NCBI RefSeq assembly: GCF_945859685.1
Contig: NC_079147.1
Coordinates: 302,372,485 to 302,436,484, forward strand
DNA length: 64,000 nucleotides
DNA from: Eupeodes corollae
Taxonomy: Eukaryota; Arthropoda; Insecta; Diptera; Syrphidae
Reading direction: 5' to 3'
Shown piece by piece: positions 47,730 through 58,001 of this stretch. The first letter of the stretch is position 1. Each line of letters starts with the position of its first letter. The notes under the pieces are model-generated. The model was not told where the DNA came from. It worked only from the letters and a program-made list of their open reading frames with translations, and did no database searches. A program made the position numbers and the translations under genes.

Positions 47730-50700
47730 ATGGCAAGCATTTTAACAGAAAAAACTTTTAACAATACCACTGAAATTGAGAAATCTTCAGAAATATGTGA
47801 AAATTTTTCTCCAGCGCAAAGTGTTCAGGTTTTGGACGAGAACAAACAAATCATCCACGTTTTATTCTCGAGCACAGAAGAAGCAGACACCTACAGATTG
47901 GAAAATCTTCTCAAAAATTTTGACTTAGAAGATCTTTTCCCCGTTTTCAGAGGTATGTTTTTAATTTTATATTACAGTTTATGAATGAACAAAATCATTT
48001 AAGTGCAAAGTAATTGAAAAAAGCCCTTTTTTGAAAAAAATTGATAGATTTTTGAATGTCTTTTCTTCAATTACATTAATCGAGGGCATAAAATAAATAA
48101 CTTATTAAAGGCTTTTAACATGAAAAGATTTTGTCTTTCAAACGTATGGTTTTCATTGTTATTATTGTACTATTCGTATTAGCGCGGGTTGGTGTTGTTG
48201 CAGTTCTTGGTTTTGTTTTTTCTCATAGTGAATATTTTGTTGACTTATGAGGTTTTCTTATTAAAAAATAAACGCAAACATTTTAGCAGAAAAAACATTA
48301 AACAATACCACTGAAATTGAGACTACTTCAGAGTATGTGAAAATTGTCCTCCAGTGTTCAGCTTTTGGACGAGAACCAACAAATCAACCACGGTTATTCT
48401 TGACACAGAAGAAACAGACACCTACAGATTTTAGAACCTTCTCAAAAATTTTGACTTGGAAGGTCTTTTCTCCGTTTTCAGAACAATGTTTTTAATTTTG
48501 TATGATAGTTTATGAATCAACAACATCATTTAAAAGCAAAGTAGTAGAAAAAAACACTTTCTTTTTTAACAAAAATTGATAGGTTTTTGAATGTCGTTTC
48601 TTCAATTACATTAATCATGGGCATAACATAAATAATTTACTCAAGGCTTTTAGTCTGAAAAGACTTTGTCTTCAAACGTATGGTTTTCATTGTATTCATA
48701 TTCGTATTAGAGGGGGTTGGTGTTGTTGCAGTTGACTTAGGTGCTGCTGATTATGAGGAAGGTCTATTTTATTTTCGTGGATGTTTTTGGAACTGATCTT
48801 TCTAGATTTTTTTTCTTTATTTGGATTTTTTTTGTTTAATTTAGAAAAAAATATAACATTTCGGTCGTTGAGGTATTTGGCGAGAGAAGACATTAACGAC
48901 ATTGTTGAAGATATTGGATTACGCGCTGAATTTCGTGAAAAGCTTTTCATTTGGAGAACAAAACAGGTTTGACATAACAGCATTGACTTTATTATATTTT
49001 TTATTTCAATAAACCTACCATGATCAATTGACCCACTTAAAACTTTTTATCAGAATTTTTTTGAAATATTCATGTTTTTAAATTTAATATATACAACATT
49101 TTGAATACATAGATATTAAAAAAAAAAAAGTTTTAGTCATGTACCAAAACAGATATAATACATAAAGTATCGGTAGGTTTAGTGTTAATATTTTGACGTT
49201 GCTTTAACAAAAATATAATTTACTCTTACCGAATAATTAATATTAAAAACTAATTTAGCAGGGAACCGATGAGGACACGCTATCTATTAACTCAAAAATA
49301 ACATTTTGGCAAAACCTAAATGAGTCTAAGTTGGACACTCCCACTTCCAGCTTTAAATCAAGGAATAGTAATATTGTGAGTATAATGAAATTTTGCTTTG
49401 TTGAATGTGCTTGTTTGTAATGCATGTTGTGTTGTTTAGAATTTTTTGCAACTTTTGAATTCTTCGTCTAAAGGAAAGTCTTTGTTGCAATTTTACTCAA
49501 ATAATAATCACTTGGAAAATGTGCATAGGGATGCAATAATACAAATACTAATTGAAGAAGCAAATTGCCAAAACGTTTTTTTAAAGCCAAGTGATTTTTC
49601 TGGAATTGTTGATGAAATACTATCTGTTTTTCCAAACGAAAAAGACGCAAAGGTAAGATTAAGCCTTTGTTTTGAAATTACTTTGCACAAATAAAATAAA
49701 ATGAGACATGTTCCACACAGAAAAGTGCTGTATTGTGCGTTGCATGAGTAACAACTTTTCCTTGAATTTTCTTAAGTATTCTACATTCTGACAATTGATT
49801 TAAATAGAGTTATCCGGTACAGGTAGTACAATTAGCTAGCACCTATTATTGATTTTAGCAAGTGGCGTGTTCTTTTTCTTTAATATAGTCAGTATTAGCA
49901 GTTGTCGTATCACTGCTATGATTTTTTAGTATAACCTATACCTAATCTAATATGCATTCGTTAAAAAAATTTAACGCATATAAAAATCATAGATGTTTAA
50001 TACAATTCAATATCTTACAATGTCAAAAATCTATTTGTTATTATCGAAAGATATCAGTATGGCCAGGAGTTTAAAGAAGAGAAGTACTTCAATTGTAAAC
50101 TACGAGGCAAATATAAGTCTACTGTTATATAATTATGAGGACAACAAAAATGTGTGATCTAGGGTGTATCACTATACAAAGTTACTAAAAGTAACTTTAA
50201 GAAAAAAGAATGAAGAATATTAAGTTTAGTTAGTTAGTATTGCAAAAAAAAGAATACACCAAAGTGTGAAAAATTGAAAAATGCTGATAAAAGTAAGAGA
50301 AAATCAAATAATAAACAACTTTACGCAGTTAACATTTTAATAAGTTCTTTCGATTTTACGAAGGGGCTATACATATTAACAAACAAATTAAAACTGGTTT
50401 TCATTCAACACAAAAATTTGCGTTCTTTTGTTTTTCGTATTTTTCTCATTTTTGTAAGTAATGCCCACCTGCGATTTATTATTTGATTCAACTGAATTAA
50501 TTTTGTTTATTAAATTTAAGTTTAAATAACTTGTTAAAGGATAACAAAATATGTAGTAGGCGGAATAATGTGGGAAGATCTCCACTTTATTTTATTCAAG
50601 ATAAAAAGTGTAGACATTGTATGATAGTTTCCTTTTTGTAAGAAAATAAACTAAATTTAAAAGAAAAAAAAATATAAAGACATTAAAATGAACCAGTCAT

Positions 50701-52327
50701 ACAAAAAATTCTATACGTGCATATTACTTACCGGTACCTGTTTAATGATAATCAAATGGGATTTTCATTATTTCTGTAGTAAAATGTACATTTAAAAATT
50801 TGTATTATACCTACAAACATATTATGTATATTACATCGGAACGCAACTACATATAGCAATTTTCATAAAACTTTGTTATTAAAAAATATGATATATTTTT
50901 ATTCTCAATTACTTCTAAATTTCTCATTACTGACTTATTGAAATATTAAAATTGTTGTGTATCTATCACTACATAACATTACAATAAATTAGAGCTTAAT
51001 ATTCTTATTTTAGGATTACTATTTCATTCCCCGAAAAGGAAAAAAAAACCCTGGTGGTAAATTATATAATAGATTTGGAAATTCGCGATCAAAGCGTTCA
51101 AGGCCCTCCGTTGAAGAAAACGGGAAACTCATAGATTATTCATCATCGCAAACAGACGAAGTTGATGATTCCATATCGTTAGCTTTAAAAACAGCCTTAA
51201 GTCGTGATAGCTCTGACTGGACTACCGTTTGTGATAAATGGAAAAAAACGTATTCACTTCGTCAACAAGAGCTTTCCACTACATCTAATCACTCTTCTTT
51301 TTTAAAATCTTGGCCAAAATATGGAGATGCTAGAGCAACACAACTGGTAATATTAATTTATAGTTACATATATCATGAACATTTTAATGACCCATTTAAT
51401 CAACCAAATTTGTAAATAAAACACAAAAGTTTCTTTTTCTCTAGTTTTGATTATTTTTACTTTCTTTTAAGATTGAAATTGATTTTGAAATAATGTACCC
51501 TGGAAAACAACACCTGTTACTGAGCAAGTGGGAACATTTCAAAATAATTATTAAAAGATATTACGAAGCTAACATCCACAACCCAAATTGCAAGAAGCAG
51601 TTGCGTTTACTTAATTCTAATTTAAGCTCTGGCAACATACTAAAAGGTTTGTTTTTAGGGTGAAAATTTTCACATTTTTTTTTGAAAATTGAAAAAAAAA
51701 TTAACAATAATTTTATGCCTGCATAGAAGTTTAAAATTTGTATTAATACAAATTTTGAATAAAAAAACATTATAGTTGCCTATCATTTCATTTTATATTT
51801 GTTAGTAATATAAATAAACAATAAACTAGCTTAATATACAATTTTTTACAGATTCTGAAGACTTTATTCTGGCCATTTTGCTCAACTCGGTCTTACCAGC
51901 ATCTTCAAGATTCAAAGATAGAAACGGAAGCAACAAAAGGAAAGTCTCAATTGCGGATGCGCAGGAGAGTTTTGCACTGAGGATTCCATCAATTCAGTCA
52001 TATCAGGAAAATATAAGCGAATTGGTAAACAAATATTATAACATAGGTTTAACTATTCAGCCATTTATTTTGTGCGTTGGCCAAGATGACTACAATATTC
52101 ATGAATATTATGTTTATTTAGACAAAACATTGTTTAAGTTTGATAGCTTTATAGAAGCACTTGACCTGTGCTTTAAAACATTCCAAGTTCTGTCTTTAAA
52201 ATATCCTTTAGCTTGTCAGTCGTGTTGGTTGTTTATCCAAAAATATTTTTTCAATATTGAAAGCAAATTTGATTTTAAATCAAGCAATATAACATCTTTG
52301 TTAAACTTTTTCAAAAATCAGTCATAA
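47730..52327 (+). CDS. SAM-domain protein of the transposon (SAMD3-like), seven coding exons
   Basis: Exons by GT-AG rules: 47730-47952, 48845-48966, 49262-49375, 49440-49652, 51014-51346, 51472-51646 and 51852-52327. They sum to 1656 nt, or 551 residues plus stop, with all junctions in phase and no internal stop. The start has AACA before ATGG and an upstream in-frame stop. Residues about 57-115 form a SAM domain across exons 1 and 2 (LENLLKNFDLEDLFPVFR, then YLAREDINDIVEDIGL). Residues 154-224 contain an NSSSKGKSLLQFYSNNNHL block, followed by YYFIPRKGKKNPGGKLYNRF. The rest, including KKTYSLRQQEL and a tryptophan-containing C-terminus, resembles proteins annotated as SAMD3-like. SAM domains mediate protein or RNA contacts, so a self-assembling partner of the transposase is plausible but unproven. 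Confidence 0.75.
48274..48735 (+). repeat. Tandem duplicate of coding exon 1 plus intron sequence (decayed)
   Basis: It repeats 47733-48204 at an offset of about 541 bp (530 at the far end), inside intron 1. Exon-like words such as AACAATACCACTGAAATTGAG and GACACCTACAGATT recur. The copy has lost the ATG and the frame, and its splice donor GAGGTATG has become GAACAATG. It should be skipped in splicing. Confidence 0.85.
49653..51013 (+). other. Long intron 4 of the SAM-domain gene
   Basis: A 1361-bp AT-rich intron with donor GTAAGA and acceptor ATTTTAG, far longer than its neighbours (64 to 295 bp in most cases). No element recognised inside. Confidence 0.6.
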
Positions 52328-53393
52328 TTGATTCAAAACCTGTGTTTCAAAAATAAGCAAGTTATTTCTTTAATATCCCGTAGATTTTAGTTTTAAGATT
52401 TAATTGTTAATATTTGTCGCTAAGCTTATAATTGATCTTCCAAAAAGTTTTAATTTCTTTAGCTATACCGACTTATAAGCTGTTCAAAGAAAAATATTTA
52501 GTTTTTAACATCATAAATAAACTGTATAAAACAATAGAAATTGTAAGTACACCCTTCAAATGTCTAGATACCCCCATACGTCAAATTTGAATAAAATAGT
52601 TGTATGATCGAAAGATGTTATAAAGGGATTAGCTATTATTTATTCTTTGTATAATCACTACACTCTGTTTTACTATTATTTTCTTACCTTGCTTTCCTCA
52701 AACTTTTCGAATTATTTGCTTTCTCTTTCGTAGTTATTTCAAAACTTTCATGGTTATATTCCTTAAAGTTTGATAAAATTATATGTTTATTTAAAATGTT
52801 ATAAGTGAACAATTTCTTCACTAAAAAATTGCAAACATAAAGTTTAATTCCTTATTCTTTTAAAACAGAATTTTTTCAAAACATTACTGATTTTGAACAC
52901 ATTCCAAATACTTTCCTTTTCACTTTTATCAGAACTGTGCTTAATTTGAAAGGATTATATTCTTTTCTAGCCGCGTTTCGTTGGTTGTAGTTTAGTACAA
53001 ATCTTTGAAAAACTATGTTTTGATTCTTTTAACAAAGTACATGCATATGTTTATCTTAAAACTTTTCGAGTTTATTTACTTTCTGTTTATGATTGCATAT
53101 TGCTGACTTGATATAATTTCTACATTGGTACTATATCTACCGAAAAATTCCTTTTACCTAAATCACTTAATTTTTCTGTTAATTGCTCACCTAAAATATT
53201 TCTTAATTGAAATATATAACATTTGGATACGTTCCTTTACTTTTATTTTTTATCGTGATAATAATTTATGAACAAATATTGTTTATATCCTGTAGGTTGT
53301 AAGAGTTTTTGGTTGTTGTTTCAGTATTTCAATACTTTTTTAATCGAATGATCTATTAATTACTCAAAAATAAAGTATAAGAAGTAATTAAAA
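52328..53393. other. Spacer between the two transposon genes
   Basis: AT-rich. AATAAA at 52516-52521 and near 52587 can serve as polyadenylation signals of the SAM-domain gene. A pyrimidine-rich TTGTTGTTTCAG ends at 53323, about 70 bp before the next ATG. It could be a splice acceptor or an initiator-like site of the transposase gene. No clear TATA or DPE is seen. Confidence 0.45.
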
Positions 53394-55802
53394 ATGTATA
53401 TTTGTTTTAAATGTTTAAAACATTATCCAAGCTCAGATGATCTCATACGTCACCTGAAATATGACCATTTAATTAAAAACGGCAACTTGCAATGTAAACA
53501 AAATGAATGTCATCAAAAATTTTCTAGCTATAGAAATTTACGACGGCATTTAGAAAATTTGCATAAGAACTCAAAAATAATAGTAGATCAGTCTATATCA
53601 AGAACTCATGCTACTATCAATACTTCTCGAAATTTTGAAATAAGCGTCAGCCAAGTGGTTGAACCTTTTGAAGTTGAAGTAAGTAAGAAATATTTTATTG
53701 GTGAAATAATAAACGACCTAAGAATTAAAGCCTTAACTTTATCTCTGAAACTTTATGCTAGAACTTTTATGCCTCAGAAAGAAGTTCTTGAAATTCAAAA
53801 GATGATTTCAAGTTTTTTATCCACTATAACTAATTCAATTGAACTTATAACTTTAGGTAAAATTCCTGAAGAAATTACTAAAGAATTTGACACTTTATTA
53901 TCCTTTTGCAGTGATCCTTACCAAGAAGTAAAAACTGAACATAAAATGTTTAAAGTATTAAGTGAACTTAAAATATTTGAAGCACCAAAATCATTTGTGA
54001 TAGAAAACAAAATATCTGAGAAAGTAGTTAAGGGAATCCCTACTTTTGATGTTAAATCTATTAATGTTTATATGATGTCACTTCGATTTCAGTTTAAGTC
54101 ACTGTTTGAAATACCAGGAATTTTGAGGCTAACCATAGAAAATCAAGAAAAGCATTTAAATCAGGATCATATCAAAAACTTTATCAATGGTGAAGTCTTT
54201 AAAGAAAAAAAAAAGATGTTTCAAACGAATTTCATTATACCCTATACTTTATATTTTGACGATTTTCAAATTAATAATCCCCTTGGTACTCACACATCCT
54301 CGATATGTGCTTGCTATTATACATTTCCAACTCTTCCTCAGTATTTACAATCCCAGTTAGAGTTTTTATTCCATGCTGCTTTTATTTCATCAAGTTATTT
54401 AAAAAAGTGTGGGAATGAAGTAACTTTCCATCACTTGATTGAAGAGTTACAGCATTTAGAAAATGGAATAGAATTAGAAACAGATAATGGGAAGCTAGTT
54501 GTGCATTTTGTTTTATGGTTAATTGTAGGAGACAATTTAGGACTAAACAGTCTTTTTGGATTTGTACAGTCTTTCACAGCAAAACGATATTGTCGTGGTT
54601 GTACAAGAACCCGTTCTGAAATGAAAGCCGATAACAAAGAAATTTTGCTGAGCTTGCGTACAAAAGAAAATTATGAAAATGATCTTTTACAAGATAACTT
54701 TTTAGAGACAGGAATAAAAAGCAATTGCATTTTTAATAATTTATTCAGCTTTCACGTGAGTCAGAATTTTTATTTCGATTTGATGCATGACGTCCTGGAA
54801 GGGGTTATCGTATATGATGTTTGTAACATTTTAATGGGCTTAATTGAACATAAAAATATATCTTTGCAAATTTTGAATAACAGAAAACAACTTTTTCAAT
54901 ACGGAGAAACCGAAATAGGAAATCTTTCTTCTCCCATCGATATGAAAAGACTAAAATCCTTTAATTTGAAAATGACAGCTAGTGAAGTATTGTGCTTTCT
55001 TCATTTTTTGCCATTAATGGTAGGTGATTTGATTGATCCAAAAAATTCATACTGGATATTGTTGGCAAAACTTGTAAAAATGTTTGATTTGTTATTTAAA
55101 ACTCAGTTTAGTGAGAATGACTTGATAACTTTAAGAAAGTTGATTACTGAACACCATACACATTATGTGAAGTTGTTTGGACCAACTTTAAAACCCAAAC
55201 ACCACTTTTTGGTACATTACCCTACAGCAATTAAAAAATGTGGGCCTTTAAAATACGTCTGGGTAATGCGGTTTGAAGCTAAACATAAGGAGGGTAAAGC
55301 GTACCTTAGTAATATTACATCTAGGTTAAATGCACCCCATTCACTTGCCATTAAGGCATCACTGCAATTTTCTTATTTTTTAACTAAAAATAAGTTAGGG
55401 ATTAAACCTCCCTTTGATGAAAGTATTTTTAAAAGCAATGTTTTGTTAAGTAAGGAATATTTTACCGAATTAGTTTCTTTCGGTATCAATTTAGACAAAG
55501 TCAGATTTGCAGGTTGTGTGACGTATGAGGGTATACTGTACAAAAATAATAACTACTTAGCTGTTGCTGATTCCTCCTTTAAGCTATATAAAATAATTTC
55601 TTTGCTGTTTGAAAATAATAATTTGTTAACACTTTGTTCCGAAATAAAGATTAAAATGTTTAACGAGCACTTTCAAGCCTACGAAGTTGGAGAAAAAATT
55701 GGGACCTTACTTTTAAAAAATATTAACTCTTTCACAAGTCCTCCACTCCACTTATATCAAATAAATAATGGAAAAACTTTTACCAGGAATAAATATTTGT
55801 AA
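53394..55802 (+). CDS. Zinc-finger DDE-like transposase, 802 residues, intact
   Basis: Single open frame. The start is fixed by an in-frame TAA at 53385-53387, and the first finger begins at residue 4. Two C2H2 fingers: C4/C7/H20/H25 and C34/C39/H52/H57. Candidate catalytic core: LYFDDF (D289/D290) followed by NPLGTH; a zinc knuckle C400-x2-C403; FDLMHDVLEGV (D462, H465, D466); and MRFEAKH (E628, H631). That order of acidic residues with a CxxC and a histidine recalls the RNase H-fold transposases of the CACTA group. The C-terminus (residues about 690-780) carries a GCVTYEGILYKNNNYL block typical of uncharacterised arthropod relatives. It lies 1.07 kb after the SAM-domain gene, on the same strand. 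AATAAA follows at 55814-55819. The catalytic assignment is inferred from motif pattern only. Confidence 0.75.
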   Translation: MYICFKCLKHYPSSDDLIRHLKYDHLIKNGNLQCKQNECHQKFSSYRNLRRHLENLHKNSKIIVDQSISRTHATINTSRNFEISVSQVVEPFEVEVSKKYFIGEIINDLRIKALTLSLKLYARTFMPQKEVLEIQKMISSFLSTITNSIELITLGKIPEEITKEFDTLLSFCSDPYQEVKTEHKMFKVLSELKIFEAPKSFVIENKISEKVVKGIPTFDVKSINVYMMSLRFQFKSLFEIPGILRLTIENQEKHLNQDHIKNFINGEVFKEKKKMFQTNFIIPYTLYFDDFQINNPLGTHTSSICACYYTFPTLPQYLQSQLEFLFHAAFISSSYLKKCGNEVTFHHLIEELQHLENGIELETDNGKLVVHFVLWLIVGDNLGLNSLFGFVQSFTAKRYCRGCTRTRSEMKADNKEILLSLRTKENYENDLLQDNFLETGIKSNCIFNNLFSFHVSQNFYFDLMHDVLEGVIVYDVCNILMGLIEHKNISLQILNNRKQLFQYGETEIGNLSSPIDMKRLKSFNLKMTASEVLCFLHFLPLMVGDLIDPKNSYWILLAKLVKMFDLLFKTQFSENDLITLRKLITEHHTHYVKLFGPTLKPKHHFLVHYPTAIKKCGPLKYVWVMRFEAKHKEGKAYLSNITSRLNAPHSLAIKASLQFSYFLTKNKLGIKPPFDESIFKSNVLLSKEYFTELVSFGINLDKVRFAGCVTYEGILYKNNNYLAVADSSFKLYKIISLLFENNNLLTLCSEIKIKMFNEHFQAYEVGEKIGTLLLKNINSFTSPPLHLYQINNGKTFTRNKYL

Positions 55803-56425
55803 CAAATGTAACCAATAAATTAGCCTTCTGCAAACTTTTAATTGGAAAAAAAATGACTATCCAAAAATATGTAAGTGTAAGAATTATTTTTGTAAGAATT
55901 GTGAAATAAATAAATACCAATCTAACAATAAGGTCAAAATCTATGTATCTTTTTTCAAAAGCCTTAAGTAAAGTTTGCATTAACTTTCTTAAATTTTTGC
56001 CAAAGGTTGCTTGTCCTTTTTCCAATTTTCAGCAATGGTTGTTTATTCTTTGTTTTTAGTTTTCAGAAAAGGTTGAATACGGCTGATCTCAGGTAATCTT
56101 ATCATGTTAAATAAAAACACAATACATTTTTCATTTATTTTTTAATTTAAACCTAGTAAATTTAAATATAAATAACAATTACTTCATTGAAAAATGATGA
56201 TATTAATCCTGAAAACATAAGACAATGTATTATGTTTTTATTTAAAATAATTTCACTTTAATCTGTAATATTTTCATTTACAGGAATACCTAATGTTTTA
56301 AAACACCAAATTTGATATTTTTTGTATTACTTTGCAATTAAATCCTAAAATAAAAGAAATTATATTGAAAAGTAATACGAATTACATCAAATTCGACGTT
56401 TTTAAGTACTTAATTGAAATTGGCT
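55803..56425. other. 3' flank of the transposase gene
   Basis: AT-rich. A polyadenylation signal AATAAA lies at 55814, and more AATAAA words follow near 55900. No open frame of note. Confidence 0.5.
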
Positions 56426-57690
56426 TCATATTTGATTCAAAGTGACGACACATTTGATTCAAAGTGGTGACATATTTGATTCAACGTGGCGTCATATTTG
56501 ATTCAATGTGGCGTTATATTTGATTCAATGCTGCGGCATATTTGATTCAATATGGCAACATATTTGATTCAAAGTGGCTACACATTTGATTCAAAGTTGT
56601 GACATATTTGATTCAAGGTGGCGACACATTTTATTCAATGTGGCTGCATATTTGATTCAAAGTGGCGACATATTTAATTCAAAGTAGCGACGTATTTAAT
56701 TCAAAGTGGCGATGTATTTGATTCAATGTGGCGACGTATTTGATTCAAAGTGGCGACAGATTTGATTCAAAGTGTCGATGTATTTGATTCAATGTGGCGA
56801 CGTATTTGATTCAAAGTGGCGACAGATTTGATTCAAAGTGTCGACGTATTTGAATCAAAGTGGCTACGTATTTGATTTAAAGTGGCGACACATTTGATTC
56901 AAAGTAGCGACGTATTTAATTCAAAGTGGCGATGTATTTGATTCAATGTGGCGACGTATTTGATTCAAAGTGGCGACAGATTTGATTCAAAGTGTCGATG
57001 TATTTGATTCAATGTGGCGACGTATTTGATTCAAAGTGGCGACAGATTTGATTCAAAGTTGCGACGTATTTGATTCAAAGTGGCGATGTATTTGATTCAA
57101 TGTGGCGACGTATTTGATTCAAAGTGGCGACAGATTTGATTCAAAGTGTCGACGTATTTGAATCAAAGTGGCTACGTATTTGATTTAAAGTGGCGACACA
57201 TTTGATTCAATGTGGTGACGTATGCGATTCAAAGTGTGGACACATTTAATTCAAAGTGGCGACATATTAAATTCAAAGTGGCGACGTATTTGATTCAAAA
57301 TGGCGACACATTTGATTCAAAGTGGCGGCGTATTTGATTTAATGTGGCGACGCATTTGATTCAAATTGTCGACACATTAAATTCAAAGTGGTGACATATT
57401 TAACGCAAAGTGGCGACGTATTTGATTCAAAGTGGCGACAGATTTGATCCAAAGTTGTGACAGATTTGATTCAAAGTGGCGTATGATTTGATTCAAAGTG
57501 GCGACGTATTTGATTCAATGTGGCGACGTATTTGATTCAAAGTGGCGGCACATTTGATTCAATGTGGCGACGTATGTGATTAAAAGTGTGGACACATTTA
57601 ATTCAATGTGGTGACATATTTAATTCAATGTGGCGGCAAATTTGATTCAATGTGGCGACATATTTGATTTAAAGTTACAACGTATTTAAT
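56426..57690. repeat. Right subterminal minisatellite, 22-bp monomer
   Basis: About 57 copies of a 22-bp unit, roughly TTTGATTCAAAGTGGCGACGTA, with variants AATGTGG, ACAGA and TCGAC. Higher-order structure is visible. A 66-bp trimer repeats at 56711, 56777, 56931 and 56997. A larger block containing TTTGAATCAAAGTGGCTACG recurs near 56850 and 57158. The conserved part is the near-palindrome TTTGATTCAAAG. Confidence 0.95.
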
Positions 57691-57974
57691 TGAAATACGT
57701 TCATACTTGATTCTAAGTTGAAACGTGGGGAAAAACGTTAACGTTAATTGGTTACGTAGCCACTCAAATTGAAGTTGAAACAACATTGATTCAATGTATT
57801 TCGGCATTAGGCTAAAAACATTGTGATTTAAACTTTGATTCAAAGCATAACTCAATTGATTTTACTACGATTTCACAACAATCGAAAATCAAAGTGGATC
57901 TGCTTTGATTCAATCATTTTCGGCTTTAGGCTATAAATGTTGTGATTTTACATTGATTCAAAGTGGTTTCCATT
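57691..57974. repeat. Right-end sequence between minisatellite and terminal repeat
   Basis: Looser copies of CTTTGATTCAA and ATTGATTTTAC occur, and two similar ~110-bp segments contain TTTCGGCWTTAGGCTA near 57800 and 57918. This looks like a short tandem duplication next to the terminus. Confidence 0.6.
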
Positions 57975-58001
57975 GATTTTACGTTGTTTTTTGGCTCAGT
58001 G
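57975..58001 (-). repeat. Right terminal inverted repeat
   Basis: Read on the complement it begins CACTGAGCCAAAAAACAACG and continues TAAAATC, matching the left end at 41411. Only one CAACGTAAA word is present on this side. Confidence 0.65.

Larger units (their letters stand above)
41411..58001 (+). mobile_element. Putative 16.6-kb CACTA-like DNA transposon with two intact genes
   Basis: Both ends begin CACT[C/G]AG when read inward, at 41411 and at the complement of 58001. After a short run of A they share CAACGTAAA, giving an imperfect terminal inverted repeat of about 27 bp. A possible 2-bp AA target duplication flanks them but is uninformative in AT-rich DNA. Inside each end lies a long tandem array on the motif TTTGATTCAAAG. 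Between the arrays are two intact genes on the plus strand: a SAM-domain protein and a DDE-like transposase. CACTA/EnSpm elements have CACT termini, subterminal repeats and two proteins, so I place it near that superfamily. I do not recognise the exact family. Borders rest on sequence symmetry only. Confidence 0.7.

Noticed and set aside
55780..56025. 81-codon minus-strand frame overlapping the transposase end
   Set aside because: Low-complexity hydrophobic translation of AT-rich DNA, a shadow of the plus-strand gene and its 3' flank.
56426..57690. CRISPR-like array of short repeats
   Set aside because: Units are contiguous 22-mers without unique spacers, inside a eukaryotic transposon: a minisatellite.
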